DNA of 64,000 bases from an uncultured Corynebacterium sp. (GCA_943914465.1 CALUCD010000003.1:156317-220316), one strand, 5' to 3'; positions 1 to 9,319 are shown, numbered from the stretch's first letter. The notes: generated from the letters alone by a model not told the origin. Translations and numbers: made by a program.

Positions 1-582
1 CTTTCCAATGGCGGTTCCGCAGCAACCGGCGACGGTGCAACGCTCCTGTTCGCCTACCCAGTTGATCCCGCGATTCTGCATGCGGCAATTGATGCCTTTG
101 GCAACCGAGATGGCGTCGCTGTCTTTGGCACCACCACCGGCGCTAAAGACGGTGTGTTTGCCAACAACACCGGCGCAGATTCGCGGCTGACTGCCCACTT
201 CACCCCCATGACCAAAGCTGACATCGACGATCACACGTTCGCCGTCATTCCGCTGTGGGTGCCCGATAATGATGCGCTGCGCGCGGAGGTCGTGGTGTGG
301 GCCCAGCAGTTCGGCACCGTCACAGTCGCGCAAAACCAAGAGTACGTCGACATCATGGCACCAGGTCGCGGCAAGGGAGCGGGCATCCTCGAGCTGCTTG
401 AGATCATTGGCTTTAAGCGCGGCGAAGTCGACCTGTATTCGTTTGGTGATTCGTGGAATGACCTTGCCATGCACACCATCGCCGACCATTCCCACAGCTT
501 CCATTACTCCCCTGATGACGTGCAGGCGGCCACGGATTACGTCATCGGCTCTATCGCGGAAGCGCTTCCCGCATACACGTAA
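1..582 (+). CDS. HAD-superfamily (Cof-type) hydrolase, C-terminal part
   Basis: The frame is open from the first base, so the gene begins before the window and only about 193 C-terminal residues are present. The segment SFGDSWNDLAMH near residue 150 is the motif III/IV loop of Cof-type HAD phosphatases (usual form GDxxNDxxM). The preceding GKGAGILELLEIIG matches their K-G-x-x-L region. These cytosolic enzymes dephosphorylate sugar phosphates, FMN or similar small substrates; the substrate cannot be read here. The 3' end overlaps the convergent sucrase/ferredoxin-like gene by 32 bases. The family call is firm and the specific role is unknown. Confidence 0.8.
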   Translation, partial: LSNGGSAATGDGATLLFAYPVDPAILHAAIDAFGNRDGVAVFGTTTGAKDGVFANNTGADSRLTAHFTPMTKADIDDHTFAVIPLWVPDNDALRAEVVVWAQQFGTVTVAQNQEYVDIMAPGRGKGAGILELLEIIGFKRGEVDLYSFGDSWNDLAMHTIADHSHSFHYSPDDVQAATDYVIGSIAEALPAYT

Positions 583-1474
583 CCACCCACGTCGCGCCTG
601 TTTTCGGCGCATCCCCACAGGAAGCCACTACCCCCTCAACTGGGCGTTTCTCCAGCACCACGTCATAGCTTTGCTGGGCGTGCGTATCTTCGACGCGCAC
701 CGTCGCAGCCTTCTCCGCCGTATCCACCGCCGTCACTTCCAGCTGGTCAATACCAAGGCGAACGCCCTGCTCGGTCAGTGCTGTTGCCACTGCGAGCTCG
801 GCCGCTTGGGCGGGCGCGCTCAGTGTGCCACGCCCCCGGTTGCCGGGGAGGAAATACAGGCCTTTGGACGCATGCTCGATAAGTGCATGTGCCGCCTCCA
901 CGTTCATCCGTCCATAGCTATACGCCCACGGCATGAGCATGAGTGTGGCTGCAAACCGGTGACCTTTGATGTGCGAAGTCTCCCACACCACGTCGTTGCC
1001 CACATGCGCTGGGTACTGCTGCGCCAGCTCCCTGACCACGGGTCGCCCTTTCACTGCACAGCAGCGATCGCGCTTCGCGTGCGTGCACACAAGAAGCAGG
1101 GGCTTTTCGCGTATCGACGCCCCATTGCGCCCCGGCCCCGACACATCCAATTCAAGCAGCGCTTCCGGGCTGTTGACATGCAGTACTTCCGTCACCCCTT
1201 CGTCGGCAAAGACAAGGTAGACGTGGTGGTCTCCAATCTGGCGGCCCTCCCGCGTGGGATGCCGGATCAGCAGCAAGGTCGCATCGAACTTCGCAAGATG
1301 CTGTTTAAGTTTGACGCTGAGCTCTGCCCCGAACGTAGAACCGTCAAGCACGTCGCGCCCCCAGGCGTGCGGCCATTCCAACAGGACGTAGGTTGCGCCG
1401 GTTTTTGCTGTACCGGCCAGGGGTTCACCATTGGAATCAGAGCACAGCGCGGGAGAACCTTCTGTGTTAGCCAT
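551..1474 (-). CDS. Sucrase/ferredoxin-like family protein (thioredoxin-like [2Fe-2S] fold)
   Basis: About 307 residues. The central segment CTHAKRDRCC and the later TSHIKGHRFA...YGR are the hallmarks of the sucrase/ferredoxin-like family (Pfam Suc_Fer-like), whose C-terminal half resembles thioredoxin-like ferredoxins; the cysteine and histidine residues could hold an iron-sulfur cluster. The physiological role in actinobacteria is not established. I prefer the ATG at 1474 over an upstream GTG at 1492, because TACAGT lies seven bases before the ATG, as expected for a leaderless transcript, and neither start has a good Shine-Dalgarno. The gene converges with and overlaps the HAD gene. Confidence 0.75.
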   Translation of the reverse strand: MANTEGSPALCSDSNGEPLAGTAKTGATYVLLEWPHAWGRDVLDGSTFGAELSVKLKQHLAKFDATLLLIRHPTREGRQIGDHHVYLVFADEGVTEVLHVNSPEALLELDVSGPGRNGASIREKPLLLVCTHAKRDRCCAVKGRPVVRELAQQYPAHVGNDVVWETSHIKGHRFAATLMLMPWAYSYGRMNVEAAHALIEHASKGLYFLPGNRGRGTLSAPAQAAELAVATALTEQGVRLGIDQLEVTAVDTAEKAATVRVEDTHAQQSYDVVLEKRPVEGVVASCGDAPKTGATWVVTCMREALPR

Positions 1475-1481
1475 ACCTAAC

Positions 1482-1487
1482 ACTGTA
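1482..1487 (-). promoter_or_regulatory. -10-like element of a leaderless start
   Basis: TACAGT followed by seven bases and then the ATG at 1474. This spacing puts the transcription start at or next to the start codon. No convincing -35 box is visible. Inference from spacing only. Confidence 0.35.
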
Positions 1488-1632
1488 CTCACGCTGTAAC
1501 GGAGCGCCGCAGGTCACTGGCGAGAGTCAAGCCGCTAACGTTTTTGTAACCATTTTCATTTTGCGCTTCAGCGGTTTTGTTGCAGCACACCAGCTCGATA
1601 GCCTGAATAAGGTGAAAATTCCTTATACGCCC

Positions 1633-2250
1633 ATGACACAGCAGGCACGACGAGTCCAGCTGACCCGTCGCACCGCCACAGCTGGCCTTGTCGTCGTGGC
1701 CCTTAGCGCAGCAAGTTGCGCAACCGAGGGCACCGACGGGCGTAGTGAGCACTCCTCTGATGGATCTGCTCTTTTCGCCGCAGTTGCGCCATCAACGTCA
1801 ACGCTTCAGCCGCTGGGCACCGCTGATCCTTCACCGAAAACCCACCGGCCATCCGAGCCTGCGCACCTTGCAGTTGCCGGGGTGCGTGTCGGCAACCACG
1901 AGGGCTTCGACCGGGTTGTGGTGGACCTTACGGGCGACGGTGACCCGGGGTGGTTTGTGGATTACACCGCCACACCAATGCAGGCTGATGTCGGCCGTGC
2001 TTTGACAGTCAGCGGAAACACGTTTTTGAACATCAACGTTGACGGCACGGTCTACCCCTCCGAACTGGGGATGGATAAAGAAATTCCAGTCGAAAAGGCT
2101 ACCCCTACAGGCAACATTGTGGACGTAGTCAGCGCCGGAACGTATGAGGGCCGCAGCCAAATTGTCGTTGGGTTGCGCTCTGAAGCGCCCTACTCGGTCG
2201 AGGTGCTGGAAGACCCGAAGCGCCTCGTCGTCGACATTGTGCAAAGCTAA
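1633..2250 (+). CDS. AMIN-like domain lipoprotein
   Basis: About 205 residues from the ATG at 1633. The N-terminus has twin-arginine-like basic residues (ARRVQLTRR), a hydrophobic stretch and a lipobox ending ALSAASC, so it is probably exported and lipid-anchored. After a Ser/Thr/Pro-rich linker, the domain from VAGVRVGNHEGFDRVVVDL to RLVVDI resembles the AMIN-like beta-sandwich found in mycobacterial and corynebacterial cell-envelope proteins (R/V-V-D-hydrophobic strands). AMIN domains target proteins to peptidoglycan or septa; the ligand here is unknown. A longer frame begins at 1561, but it would put the signal peptide about 40 residues in, so I reject that start. Converges on imuB with a six-base gap. 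Confidence 0.7.
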   Translation: MTQQARRVQLTRRTATAGLVVVALSAASCATEGTDGRSEHSSDGSALFAAVAPSTSTLQPLGTADPSPKTHRPSEPAHLAVAGVRVGNHEGFDRVVVDLTGDGDPGWFVDYTATPMQADVGRALTVSGNTFLNINVDGTVYPSELGMDKEIPVEKATPTGNIVDVVSAGTYEGRSQIVVGLRSEAPYSVEVLEDPKRLVVDIVQS

Positions 2251-2265
2251 TACACGCTAATACAC
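2246..2265. repeat. Tandem 10-bp duplication at convergent gene ends
   Basis: GCTAATACAC occurs twice, back to back. The first copy carries the TAA of the lipoprotein gene; the second carries the TAG of imuB on the other strand. Confidence 0.8.
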
Positions 2266-3852
2266 TGCCTCTACCCTCCACCGGCGCCGTGACCACGCTA
2301 AGAGCCACGCACTGACGTTGCCCCCAGCATGTGCAGTGCCCACCAGCTGTAGGCGCGCCACCCGGCTCTGGTGCGCTTCTGATCCCCACCAGCCCTCATC
2401 GACCGGCCACGGCCCGGCCCACCCGGTGACCAGGTACTTTTTGTCTCCCCATGCAAGGGCGTAAGGCTCTGCAGATAATAAGACTTCGGCAGTGACCTGG
2501 ATGGGGTGACCTTGAGCGTCGATAAGCACGATGCTCGATGCTGGGTGATCAATGCCTCCGCCGAGTCTGGCGGGAAGCGGGGCAGGAATTGCCCCCGGCC
2601 ATAATTTCTCTTCTACGGGTGAGGCCGCCTCCCCGAACGGAATGAGCTGGATGCGTTCGGCGACCCCACGGCCACCAACAAACCGGGGTTGCACAACTGC
2701 GTCGATGCCAAGTTGGGATTGGACGCGTTCAATCACCCGGCGCGCGTCATGCCCCGAGGCGCCGTCGGACCAGAGGTTCCCAACTGCGTCAGGCTCCGCC
2801 AACTCGAGTGGCTCTAGCCGCAGCGAGGTAATTACACCCGACCCACCAGCGGTAAGCCAACCATCGAGCTGCCAGCGCACCCGGTCTGCAGTACCAGCTT
2901 CGGTCAGCGCTTCGCGGGTGCGCCAGACGCGTTCGACTTGCTGTGCAGATGCGCCGCCCGAGTCGATTTCCGCAACAATTTTCAAGCGCAAGCAGTTCTT
3001 ACCGGTAGATTTCAACCGCTCATGCAGGTTGGCCGCGAGCATGCGGGCGGCGAACGCAGCAGTATCAACGCGCTCAATCGGTTCCTCTGGGGTGATTGCT
3101 ACCGAGAGGTCAGCAGGTGGAATTTCTGGCGCCACTCGGCGATCTGGGGCAGCCGCAGCGATGCGGTGGATGTGCATCCCCGCCACACCGAACCGGGTGG
3201 TCATTGCTGCTGGCGGGATAGCCGCGCACTCGCCAAGCGTGGTGATGCCAAGCTGCCCGAGCGTAGTGACCGTGGTGGTATCGGCACCCAAAGCGGTTTC
3301 AGCGATGAGCATCCGAAGCGGCTGCGCTGCCAGGAACTCAGCAGATCCTTGCGCAGGCACACGTGTGCCCGTACGGGCGGCGATGACTGCTGTGGCGATC
3401 TCATCCGCCGCACCGGCGAAGGTGTCAATACCGCGTCTTGCAGCGGCGTCAAGCAGCATCTCAAGCGCCGCATCCTCACTGCCGTGGAAGTTGGCGGCGG
3501 CTTGCAGGTCTGCGATGACCAGCCCCGGCCGCAGTACCTCCACTGACGCCGCCACATCATCCAAACTGGCGGCAAGACAGGCAAAAGTGCGCCCATCACG
3601 GTCAGGGTTATCCTCAATGACCGTCAGCTCCGGTGCAATGGCTTGTGCCGCCCGCACCCGCATACCACGGCGAATCCCAGCAGCGCGTGCTGCTGATGAA
3701 CAGACCTTGACACGGTGCTGGTGAGCAATGATTACACGTTCTGTAGCCGCGCCTTCGCCTGGCACCTCACCTTCGCGGCTGTCACGGCCATCGCGTTCAA
3801 GTTTTGCTGCCTGCACCGGCCAATCCGGAAACCACAGCGCTGCGACACGCAC
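2257..3852 (-). CDS. imuB: ImuB-type Y-family DNA polymerase homologue
   Basis: 531 residues. The start MRVAALWFPDWPVQAA is typical of ImuB, the catalytically dead Y-family polymerase that links ImuA' and DnaE2 to the beta clamp in the SOS mutasome. The HHRVKVCSSAARAAGIRRGM and AFACLAASLDDVAASVEVL regions match the palm and fingers; the acidic active-site residues of true DinB enzymes are not seen in the usual places, as known for ImuB. A little-finger region and an extended C-terminus follow. It starts one base after the stop of the upstream imuA'-like gene, so the two are a co-translated operon. No dnaE2 is in this window. Confidence 0.85.
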   Translation of the reverse strand: MRVAALWFPDWPVQAAKLERDGRDSREGEVPGEGAATERVIIAHQHRVKVCSSAARAAGIRRGMRVRAAQAIAPELTVIEDNPDRDGRTFACLAASLDDVAASVEVLRPGLVIADLQAAANFHGSEDAALEMLLDAAARRGIDTFAGAADEIATAVIAARTGTRVPAQGSAEFLAAQPLRMLIAETALGADTTTVTTLGQLGITTLGECAAIPPAAMTTRFGVAGMHIHRIAAAAPDRRVAPEIPPADLSVAITPEEPIERVDTAAFAARMLAANLHERLKSTGKNCLRLKIVAEIDSGGASAQQVERVWRTREALTEAGTADRVRWQLDGWLTAGGSGVITSLRLEPLELAEPDAVGNLWSDGASGHDARRVIERVQSQLGIDAVVQPRFVGGRGVAERIQLIPFGEAASPVEEKLWPGAIPAPLPARLGGGIDHPASSIVLIDAQGHPIQVTAEVLLSAEPYALAWGDKKYLVTGWAGPWPVDEGWWGSEAHQSRVARLQLVGTAHAGGNVSAWLLAWSRRRWRVEAVY

Positions 3853-3853
3853 C

Positions 3854-4606
3854 TTAGGTCACTGCTCTCAAGTGGGAGTGCGCCTGCTCCTGGTATGTCA
3901 AGCACGCAGGGGTTGTTCCAAGGACAATCGTGCTGGCTGCAGGAGCAGACCCTTGAGACCGCACCCGGATGTCCATCTCTATACCTTGAATCCGACCGGT
4001 GCCACGACCAATGCCGTGAAACTGAGTGATACAGCCAGTTACTGTCAGCGCAGGTGAGGGCACGCTTGCGTTGACGATGACAAATGCGGCGTTTCCCTTC
4101 CGCAGCCGCGCCAACAGTGGCCGCGCGCGCACCGGAGTCAGTGTGTGCGCAGCACGAGTGCGCACCACCACCAAGTCCAGCCCTTCTGCCAGTACACCCG
4201 CCACCGCAAGGTCTTCCGTGCCTGGTTCCGGTACCGCAATAATGTGCTCCAAGTGGGAGGCACTGATACCTGCGTACGACAACTCCGGCCAGCCAACTAC
4301 ACCCACCTGACCATCAGCGCGAACAACCTGGTCAATAATTTCTGCAACCAGCGCAGGTGTGTCGCTGGTGTGCGTGACAGCCCGGCGTGGCAGTCCACCG
4401 TTCGGCAACACTATCGAAAGGGGGCCAGACACCGGCAGTATTGCGACATCCTCAACTGCGCGGTGCGGGGCCGCCGCATCCATCGCGGCCATACGCAGGC
4501 GCAGCTCTGCTACCTTATCCGCAATGCTGAAAGACGTCGCTGCATCGCGGCCAGACTTCACCTCCTGAGAGGAAACCGCGATCGGTCGAATAGATGTTCT
4601 ACCCAT
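3854..4606 (-). CDS. imuA': ImuA'-like protein of the SOS mutasome
   Basis: About 250 residues from ATG 4606. It lies directly upstream of imuB, as imuA' does in mycobacteria. The sequence shows a RecA/SulA-like layout: a helical N-terminus (KVAELRLRMAAMDA), then alternating strands and helices (VGVVGWPELSYAGISASHLEHIIAVPEPG, LDLVVVRTR). ImuA' is a RecA-fold protein that binds ImuB and DnaE2. The ATG at 4606 is preferred because GCATACT lies about six bases before it (leaderless arrangement) and a LexA-type box overlaps codons 2-7. An in-frame start at 4681 is possible but unsupported. Identification rests on context plus weak similarity. Confidence 0.7.
   Translation of the reverse strand: MGRTSIRPIAVSSQEVKSGRDAATSFSIADKVAELRLRMAAMDAAAPHRAVEDVAILPVSGPLSIVLPNGGLPRRAVTHTSDTPALVAEIIDQVVRADGQVGVVGWPELSYAGISASHLEHIIAVPEPGTEDLAVAGVLAEGLDLVVVRTRAAHTLTPVRARPLLARLRKGNAAFVIVNASVPSPALTVTGCITQFHGIGRGTGRIQGIEMDIRVRSQGSAPAASTIVLGTTPACLTYQEQAHSHLRAVT
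4586..4601. promoter_or_regulatory. Candidate LexA/SOS box
   Basis: TCGAATAGATGTTCTA differs at two of the fourteen fixed positions from the corynebacterial SOS box TCGAA(a/c)AnnTGTTCGA as I remember it. It sits at +6 to +21 relative to the imuA' start codon, where a bound repressor would block a leaderless promoter. SOS control of the imu pair is expected from mycobacteria. Confidence 0.65.
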
Positions 4607-4715
4607 GTTCCTAGTATGCACCCGACAGGAAGCACAGGCAACTCCCACCTCAACGAGGCGTTCCCTCGCGGGTCTCCGCAAGCGTCAGACGCGCTCCGTG
4701 GCGCTTCCTCAGCGG

Positions 4716-5909
4716 TTAACGAAACCGCTTCGGCACGTCAGGTTCACCCAGTGTCAGCATGAGACGATTCGCCCAATTGAAAAACGCCGCCGCGTTCAGC
4801 ACATCAATCACTGCCAGATCATCGAGCCCAGCGTGCCGAAGCGCACCCAACTGATCTGGGCCGAATTCACAGGGCGTACGCGTCAAGGCCACCGCCGCTT
4901 CGCAGATCGCATTCCACGCATCGGTTCCAAGGTCAGCGCTGACACCTTCATCCAGCAGATGATCAACCGCCGCTGGGTTTCCTCCCTCTGCTTTTGCACG
5001 CGCCTGGTGAACCGACGCGCAGTACTCGCAGCCGTTCAACCGTGATACCACGGTGGCTGCCAACTCACGCTCAGCCCGACCCAATCCACCCTCCGTGTTG
5101 TAGAAAATGTCCAGGTCAGTCAAAGTCCGTGCTTTCAGCGCCGCCGGGTCACGAGCAAGTAACCGGAAATACTCCTGGTCAATGCGCTCCGGCCGGATCA
5201 GCGCGTCACGCTGCTCATCGGTAAGTTCTTCTCGGCTCAGCGGGGCCACCCAAGGTTTCCACCCCAAGGAATGATTGACAAAACGCGTAGGTGCCACCAC
5301 CTCCGGTACAAGTGTGTTCGGCCCAGGCTTCCAGTCTGGGTTCGACACCCCGGCAAGTGCTGGGCTCACGTCACTATCAACACGGTTTCCATCACCGGCG
5401 AGCACTTGCAGGCCGTGCACAACACGCAATTGAAATGCCATAAAGGAGATGAGCTGCGCGAGTGAAACAATCGCGTCATCGGTATAGCCCGTCTGCTGCA
5501 AATGACCAATCACTGCAGGCGAAGCATCTTTAGGGTGGAAGGTGAGCAGGTGTGCGAAGTCAAACGCTGCGGGTAACCGCCCCTCACCAAACACCACGAA
5601 GTCCCCGCCCCTATACGGTCCGGTAGACAACCCGCGGCGCACCGCTTCATCCACCACAGATACTAAGGATTCGTCCTCGTCAACAAGTAAATCGGAGTAG
5701 AACGCCGCAGGTTGAGGCGCACGGGATATCCCGGCAACAAAGGCAGCGACGGCGTAGCGGTGTGCCAGAGGAAAGTCAGCAACAAGAAAGCTGTGCTCAA
5801 AAAGCGCCTGGAAGCTAGCCTCCGCGTTGGTCACTGCCTGCGGGCGACGCTGACGCAGTTCGACTAGTGCAGACGGCGTATCTGCAAGAAGGTCAATAAT
5901 ATTAGACAC
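4716..5909 (-). CDS. Fused CMD-domain / alkylhydroperoxidase-domain protein (Avi_7170 + Avi_7169 types)
   Basis: 397 residues. The N-terminal half (FEHSFLVADFPLAHRYAVAAFVAG...) looks like the CMD domain protein family typified by Avi_7170. The C-terminal half has NGCEYCASVHQARAK, the CxxC(x)2H site of AhpD-like proteins, as in the Avi_7169 alkylhydroperoxidase-domain family. These two are usually separate adjacent genes; here they form one polypeptide. It is the last gene of the operon with the ABC transporter and overlaps the ATPase gene by eight bases. A peroxidatic or thiol-redox reaction on an imported compound is an inference; the substrate is unknown. Confidence 0.75.
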   Translation of the reverse strand: MSNIIDLLADTPSALVELRQRRPQAVTNAEASFQALFEHSFLVADFPLAHRYAVAAFVAGISRAPQPAAFYSDLLVDEDESLVSVVDEAVRRGLSTGPYRGGDFVVFGEGRLPAAFDFAHLLTFHPKDASPAVIGHLQQTGYTDDAIVSLAQLISFMAFQLRVVHGLQVLAGDGNRVDSDVSPALAGVSNPDWKPGPNTLVPEVVAPTRFVNHSLGWKPWVAPLSREELTDEQRDALIRPERIDQEYFRLLARDPAALKARTLTDLDIFYNTEGGLGRAERELAATVVSRLNGCEYCASVHQARAKAEGGNPAAVDHLLDEGVSADLGTDAWNAICEAAVALTRTPCEFGPDQLGALRHAGLDDLAVIDVLNAAAFFNWANRLMLTLGEPDVPKRFR

Positions 5910-7509
5910 GAAATTCTCCTAACTGGCGTGCGCGGAAAACGCTGCCGGGGATAGCATCAATCAGTTCACGAGTGACACTGTGCCGCGGGCGTGTAAAAAC
6001 GGTATCGGTCGCGCCCACTTCGACCTGGTGCCCGCGGCTAAATACGCTGACTGTGTCCGAAATCTGTCGCACAACCGCAAGATCATGGGAAATGAATATA
6101 TAGGTCAACCCAAACTCGCGTTGCAGATCTTCTAGCAGTTCCAGGATCTGAGCCTGCACCGTGACATCGAGCGCTGAGACAGCTTCATCTAACACCACCA
6201 ACTCGGGTTGCGCGATGAGCGCCCGAGCGATTGCCACCCGCTGACGCTGCCCTCCAGACAGTTGGGCAGGGCTGCGTTGTGCAAATACCGCCGGATCCAG
6301 TGACACGCGTGCGAGATATTCATGGGCTGCCGCGATGCTACTGCTTTTCGACGCCCCCTTGAGGTACCGCAGGGGCTCCCCCACGATCTCCCCTACTCGC
6401 ATCTTCGGATCAAGAGAAGAGTAGGGATTTTGGTAAACCATCTGTACCCGCCCACGCAGGGCGCGTTTCTGCCGCGGTTCCAGCGACGTCAAATCCACTC
6501 CATCAAGGGTGATACGGCCAGCGGTGGGCTGATTGAACATGGCAATGGCCCGGCCGGTTGTAGTTTTGCCTGATCCCGATCCTCCAACCAGTGCGTGGGT
6601 AGACCCTTGGGCCACAGTGAACGAGATATCGTCGACCGCGATGAAGTCACCAAAACGTTTGGTCAAACCCTCCACGCTCAATATGGTTTCGGTGGATATT
6701 GGAGGTCGGCGATACGCATCTGCCACTGTCAGCGAAGGCGCGTTAGCTAAGAGACGTCGGGAATACTCCTGGCTCGGCTCCGACAACACAGGACCTGCCG
6801 GCCCGTGTTCTACCACCCGCCCACGTTCGATGATCACAACTTCATCAGCCCGATCACCAGCAACCGCCAGATCATGGGTGATTAAAATAACGCCCAGCCC
6901 CAACTCCGCGCGCATCTGATCTAGCAGATCCAAAATCGTCTTCTGCACCGTCACGTCCAGAGCAGAAGTCGGTTCATCAGCAATGATGACCGCAGGCTCT
7001 GGGGCCACCGCAGCTGCAATCAGCACGCGCTGTTTCATACCCCCAGAAAGCTCGTGAGGATACTGGCCGTAGCGCCGCGCAGGATCATCGATACCCACCT
7101 GTGCCAGCAATTCCAGTGCGCGACTGCGACGCGATGCTGCGTCACCATATTTATGAATTGCCAGCCCCGCTTCTATTGCGGCTCCGATTGTTTTTAGCGG
7201 GTTGAGGGAGCTATTTGGGTCCTGGGGCACTAACCCAATTTCTGCTCCCCGCAACCCCCGCCATTCGGCGGGAGTTGCTCTGGAAATTTCTTTTCCCTTG
7301 AAGCGGATGCTGCCGCTGTGCACACGGCCGGCTGGCCCTAGCAGGCCGATCACCGCCATAGCTGAGGTGGTTTTTCCAGAGCCAGATTCACCCACCACAG
7401 CGGTCATCGCGCCGCCATCAACAGCAAAGGAGACATTTTCAACGACGGGTGCTTGCCCACCGTAGGAGACGGTCAAATCCTCGACCGAGAGCAGTGGCTG
7501 GGCAGTCAT
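5902..7509 (-). CDS. Dipeptide/nickel-type ABC transporter, fused double ATPase
   Basis: 535 residues holding two complete nucleotide-binding domains in tandem, equivalent to DppD plus DppF. Walker A motifs are GESGSGKTT near residue 40 and GGSGSGKTT near residue 320; signature motifs are LSGGMKQR and LSGGQRQR; Walker B segments are VIIADEPTSALD and LVVLDEAVSALD (Glu present in both). The protein powers uptake through the two permeases encoded just upstream, with which it overlaps by four bases. The substrate cannot be assigned. Confidence 0.92.
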   Translation of the reverse strand: MTAQPLLSVEDLTVSYGGQAPVVENVSFAVDGGAMTAVVGESGSGKTTSAMAVIGLLGPAGRVHSGSIRFKGKEISRATPAEWRGLRGAEIGLVPQDPNSSLNPLKTIGAAIEAGLAIHKYGDAASRRSRALELLAQVGIDDPARRYGQYPHELSGGMKQRVLIAAAVAPEPAVIIADEPTSALDVTVQKTILDLLDQMRAELGLGVILITHDLAVAGDRADEVVIIERGRVVEHGPAGPVLSEPSQEYSRRLLANAPSLTVADAYRRPPISTETILSVEGLTKRFGDFIAVDDISFTVAQGSTHALVGGSGSGKTTTGRAIAMFNQPTAGRITLDGVDLTSLEPRQKRALRGRVQMVYQNPYSSLDPKMRVGEIVGEPLRYLKGASKSSSIAAAHEYLARVSLDPAVFAQRSPAQLSGGQRQRVAIARALIAQPELVVLDEAVSALDVTVQAQILELLEDLQREFGLTYIFISHDLAVVRQISDTVSVFSRGHQVEVGATDTVFTRPRHSVTRELIDAIPGSVFRARQLGEFRV

Positions 7510-8372
7510 GACAGTGACCCTTCCGTTTGAATGACCTGGGCGAGGCGGTTAGCAGACATCACAGTGGCCACGATGGCCAGGCCGGGCAGGAGGATCAACC
7601 ACCAGGCAGTCGCCATATAGTCGCGGCCTTCCGCGATGAGCAGCCCCCATTCGGGGATAGGCGGCGGCGCGCCGTAGCCCAGAAAACCGAGTATGGATAG
7701 CTGCAAGATGGCAGTGCCGAACTGAAGGGCCGCGAGTGCCAGGACCGGGGTGAGTGAATTTGGCAAAACGTGGCGAAACAGCACGTGCGTGTGGGTAGCG
7801 CCCGAACCATACGCAGCTTCCACGAAATCGGCCCCGGCGATCTGAATGACTTGCGATCTCGAAAGACGAGCAAACGTAGCCACCGACGTCATACCTACGG
7901 CGAATGCTGCTTGCAGCGAACCGAAACCCGTGACAATGATGATGGATAGGGAAAGCAAAATCCCAGGGATGGCCAAAAAGACATCGACAATGCGCATTAA
8001 TACGGTCTCCACCCAGCCGCGCTGAGTACCGGCGATCAGCCCAATCAACGTGCCCAAGCTCGATCCCACCACCACGGCAAGCAACGCCCCGAGCAAGGAT
8101 TGCCGGGCACCGTAAACAACGCGTGAAAACAGATCACGGCCCACCGCGTCCGTGCCGAACAGGTGCTCGGAGCTCGGGGTGAGCAGCGCAACGTCCGTCC
8201 CTTCATATGGGTCATGGGTGGCAAACACACCGGGCACGATCGCCAACGCGAATGCGCTAAGCAATATCAGCGAAGCCAGTATTGTCGCCGGGTGGAACCA
8301 CCGGCTGCGGTGCCGCGAGCCAGCAGTTACCAGGCCTGCGGATTGGGCGTGGGCGGAAGGAAGACTGGTCAC
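7506..8372 (-). CDS. ABC transporter permease, DppC-like
   Basis: 288 residues with about six hydrophobic segments. The segment GTDAVGRDLFSRVVYGAR is the DppC/OppC N-terminal signature, and SRSQVIQIAGADFVEAAYGSGATHTHVLFRHVLPNSLTP is the EAA loop that contacts the ATPase. Overlaps its neighbours on both sides by four bases (ATGA type), indicating translational coupling within the operon. Confidence 0.92.
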   Translation of the reverse strand: MTSLPSAHAQSAGLVTAGSRHRSRWFHPATILASLILLSAFALAIVPGVFATHDPYEGTDVALLTPSSEHLFGTDAVGRDLFSRVVYGARQSLLGALLAVVVGSSLGTLIGLIAGTQRGWVETVLMRIVDVFLAIPGILLSLSIIIVTGFGSLQAAFAVGMTSVATFARLSRSQVIQIAGADFVEAAYGSGATHTHVLFRHVLPNSLTPVLALAALQFGTAILQLSILGFLGYGAPPPIPEWGLLIAEGRDYMATAWWLILLPGLAIVATVMSANRLAQVIQTEGSLS

Positions 8373-9319
8373 GCGGTGGGCTCCTTTTCGCGGGTTTCAC
8401 GCAGACGCACATCGAGTACCGGGTACAGCAGGTCGACGGCAAGGTTGATGATGACGTAGGCGGTGGCTGCGATCAGCACCACCCCGAGTAAGACCGGCAT
8501 GTCACGACTTGAAACGGCGTTTACCGTCAACGAGCCAAGACCAGCACGGCCAAACACGGTCTCGGTGACCACCGCCCCGCCGATCAGCTCCCCAAAGAGC
8601 AACCCAGCCATGGTGATCGTTGGTAATAAGGCGTTACGCAGGGCGTCACGCCAAAAAATGCGTGACTCGCTCGCACCACGGGCACGCAATACCTGGATAA
8701 ACGGCTGTGCCTGCACCTCGTCAATTGAGCGGATGAGCACCTGCATCAGGGGCGCAGCCATTGGAACAAGCAGCGTCAGCGTGGGTAGCAGTATCCCCTC
8801 CCACGGTGTCGGCTGAACAACGTTGACCCACCCGAGCCGAAACGAGAACACTTGCAGCAGCAGGATAGCGATCCAGAACCCCGGAAGAGACACCATGAGC
8901 GATGGCAATGTGCGAAACGCACTGCGCACCGCCCCGGCCCCAGGCAATGTGGCTACATAAGCAGTGAGTAGCGCAACAATGACCGCCAGCCCAATGGACG
9001 TCGCTGCTAGTGCAAGAGTGTGTGGCGCTGCCTCTACAATCAGGCTTGCTACGGGGGTGCCCGAAGCTACCGAGTAGCCAAGATTGCCGGTAAACAGCCC
9101 CCCAAGGGTCGTGAAATACTGTTCAATGAGCGGCTTATCCACGCCCATCTGTTGCCTGATTTGCTCAATTTCCGCATTTGACAGGCCAAGTGCTGGGTCG
9201 GCATAGCGGGCGGCCACACCGTCTGAAGGTAGAGCCGAGAGCAAAAAGAAGGCCAACGTGTACGCCAGCAGCAGGACGATAACCGCCTGGCAGATACGTC
9301 GAAGAATGTAGCCCGTCAT
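8369..9319 (-). CDS. ABC transporter permease, DppB-like
   Basis: 316 residues, typical for DppB/OppB. It starts MTGYILRRICQAVIVLLLAYTLAFFLL, a membrane segment usual for this family, and contains the EAA-type loop RARGASESRIFWRDALRNALLPTI. It pairs with the DppC-like gene to form the pore. The start overlaps the stop of the binding-protein gene by four bases. Confidence 0.92.
   Translation of the reverse strand: MTGYILRRICQAVIVLLLAYTLAFFLLSALPSDGVAARYADPALGLSNAEIEQIRQQMGVDKPLIEQYFTTLGGLFTGNLGYSVASGTPVASLIVEAAPHTLALAATSIGLAVIVALLTAYVATLPGAGAVRSAFRTLPSLMVSLPGFWIAILLLQVFSFRLGWVNVVQPTPWEGILLPTLTLLVPMAAPLMQVLIRSIDEVQAQPFIQVLRARGASESRIFWRDALRNALLPTITMAGLLFGELIGGAVVTETVFGRAGLGSLTVNAVSSRDMPVLLGVVLIAATAYVIINLAVDLLYPVLDVRLRETREKEPTA

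Noticed and set aside
269..1480. 403-residue open frame across the HAD end and opposite the sucrase/ferredoxin-like gene
   Set aside because: Spans two real genes in other frames and reads as Arg/His/Cys-rich antisense sequence.
2552..3724. 390-residue open frame opposite imuB
   Set aside because: Composition is Ser/Arg/Ala-rich as expected for the antisense of a GC-rich gene; no family features; imuB on the other strand is clear.
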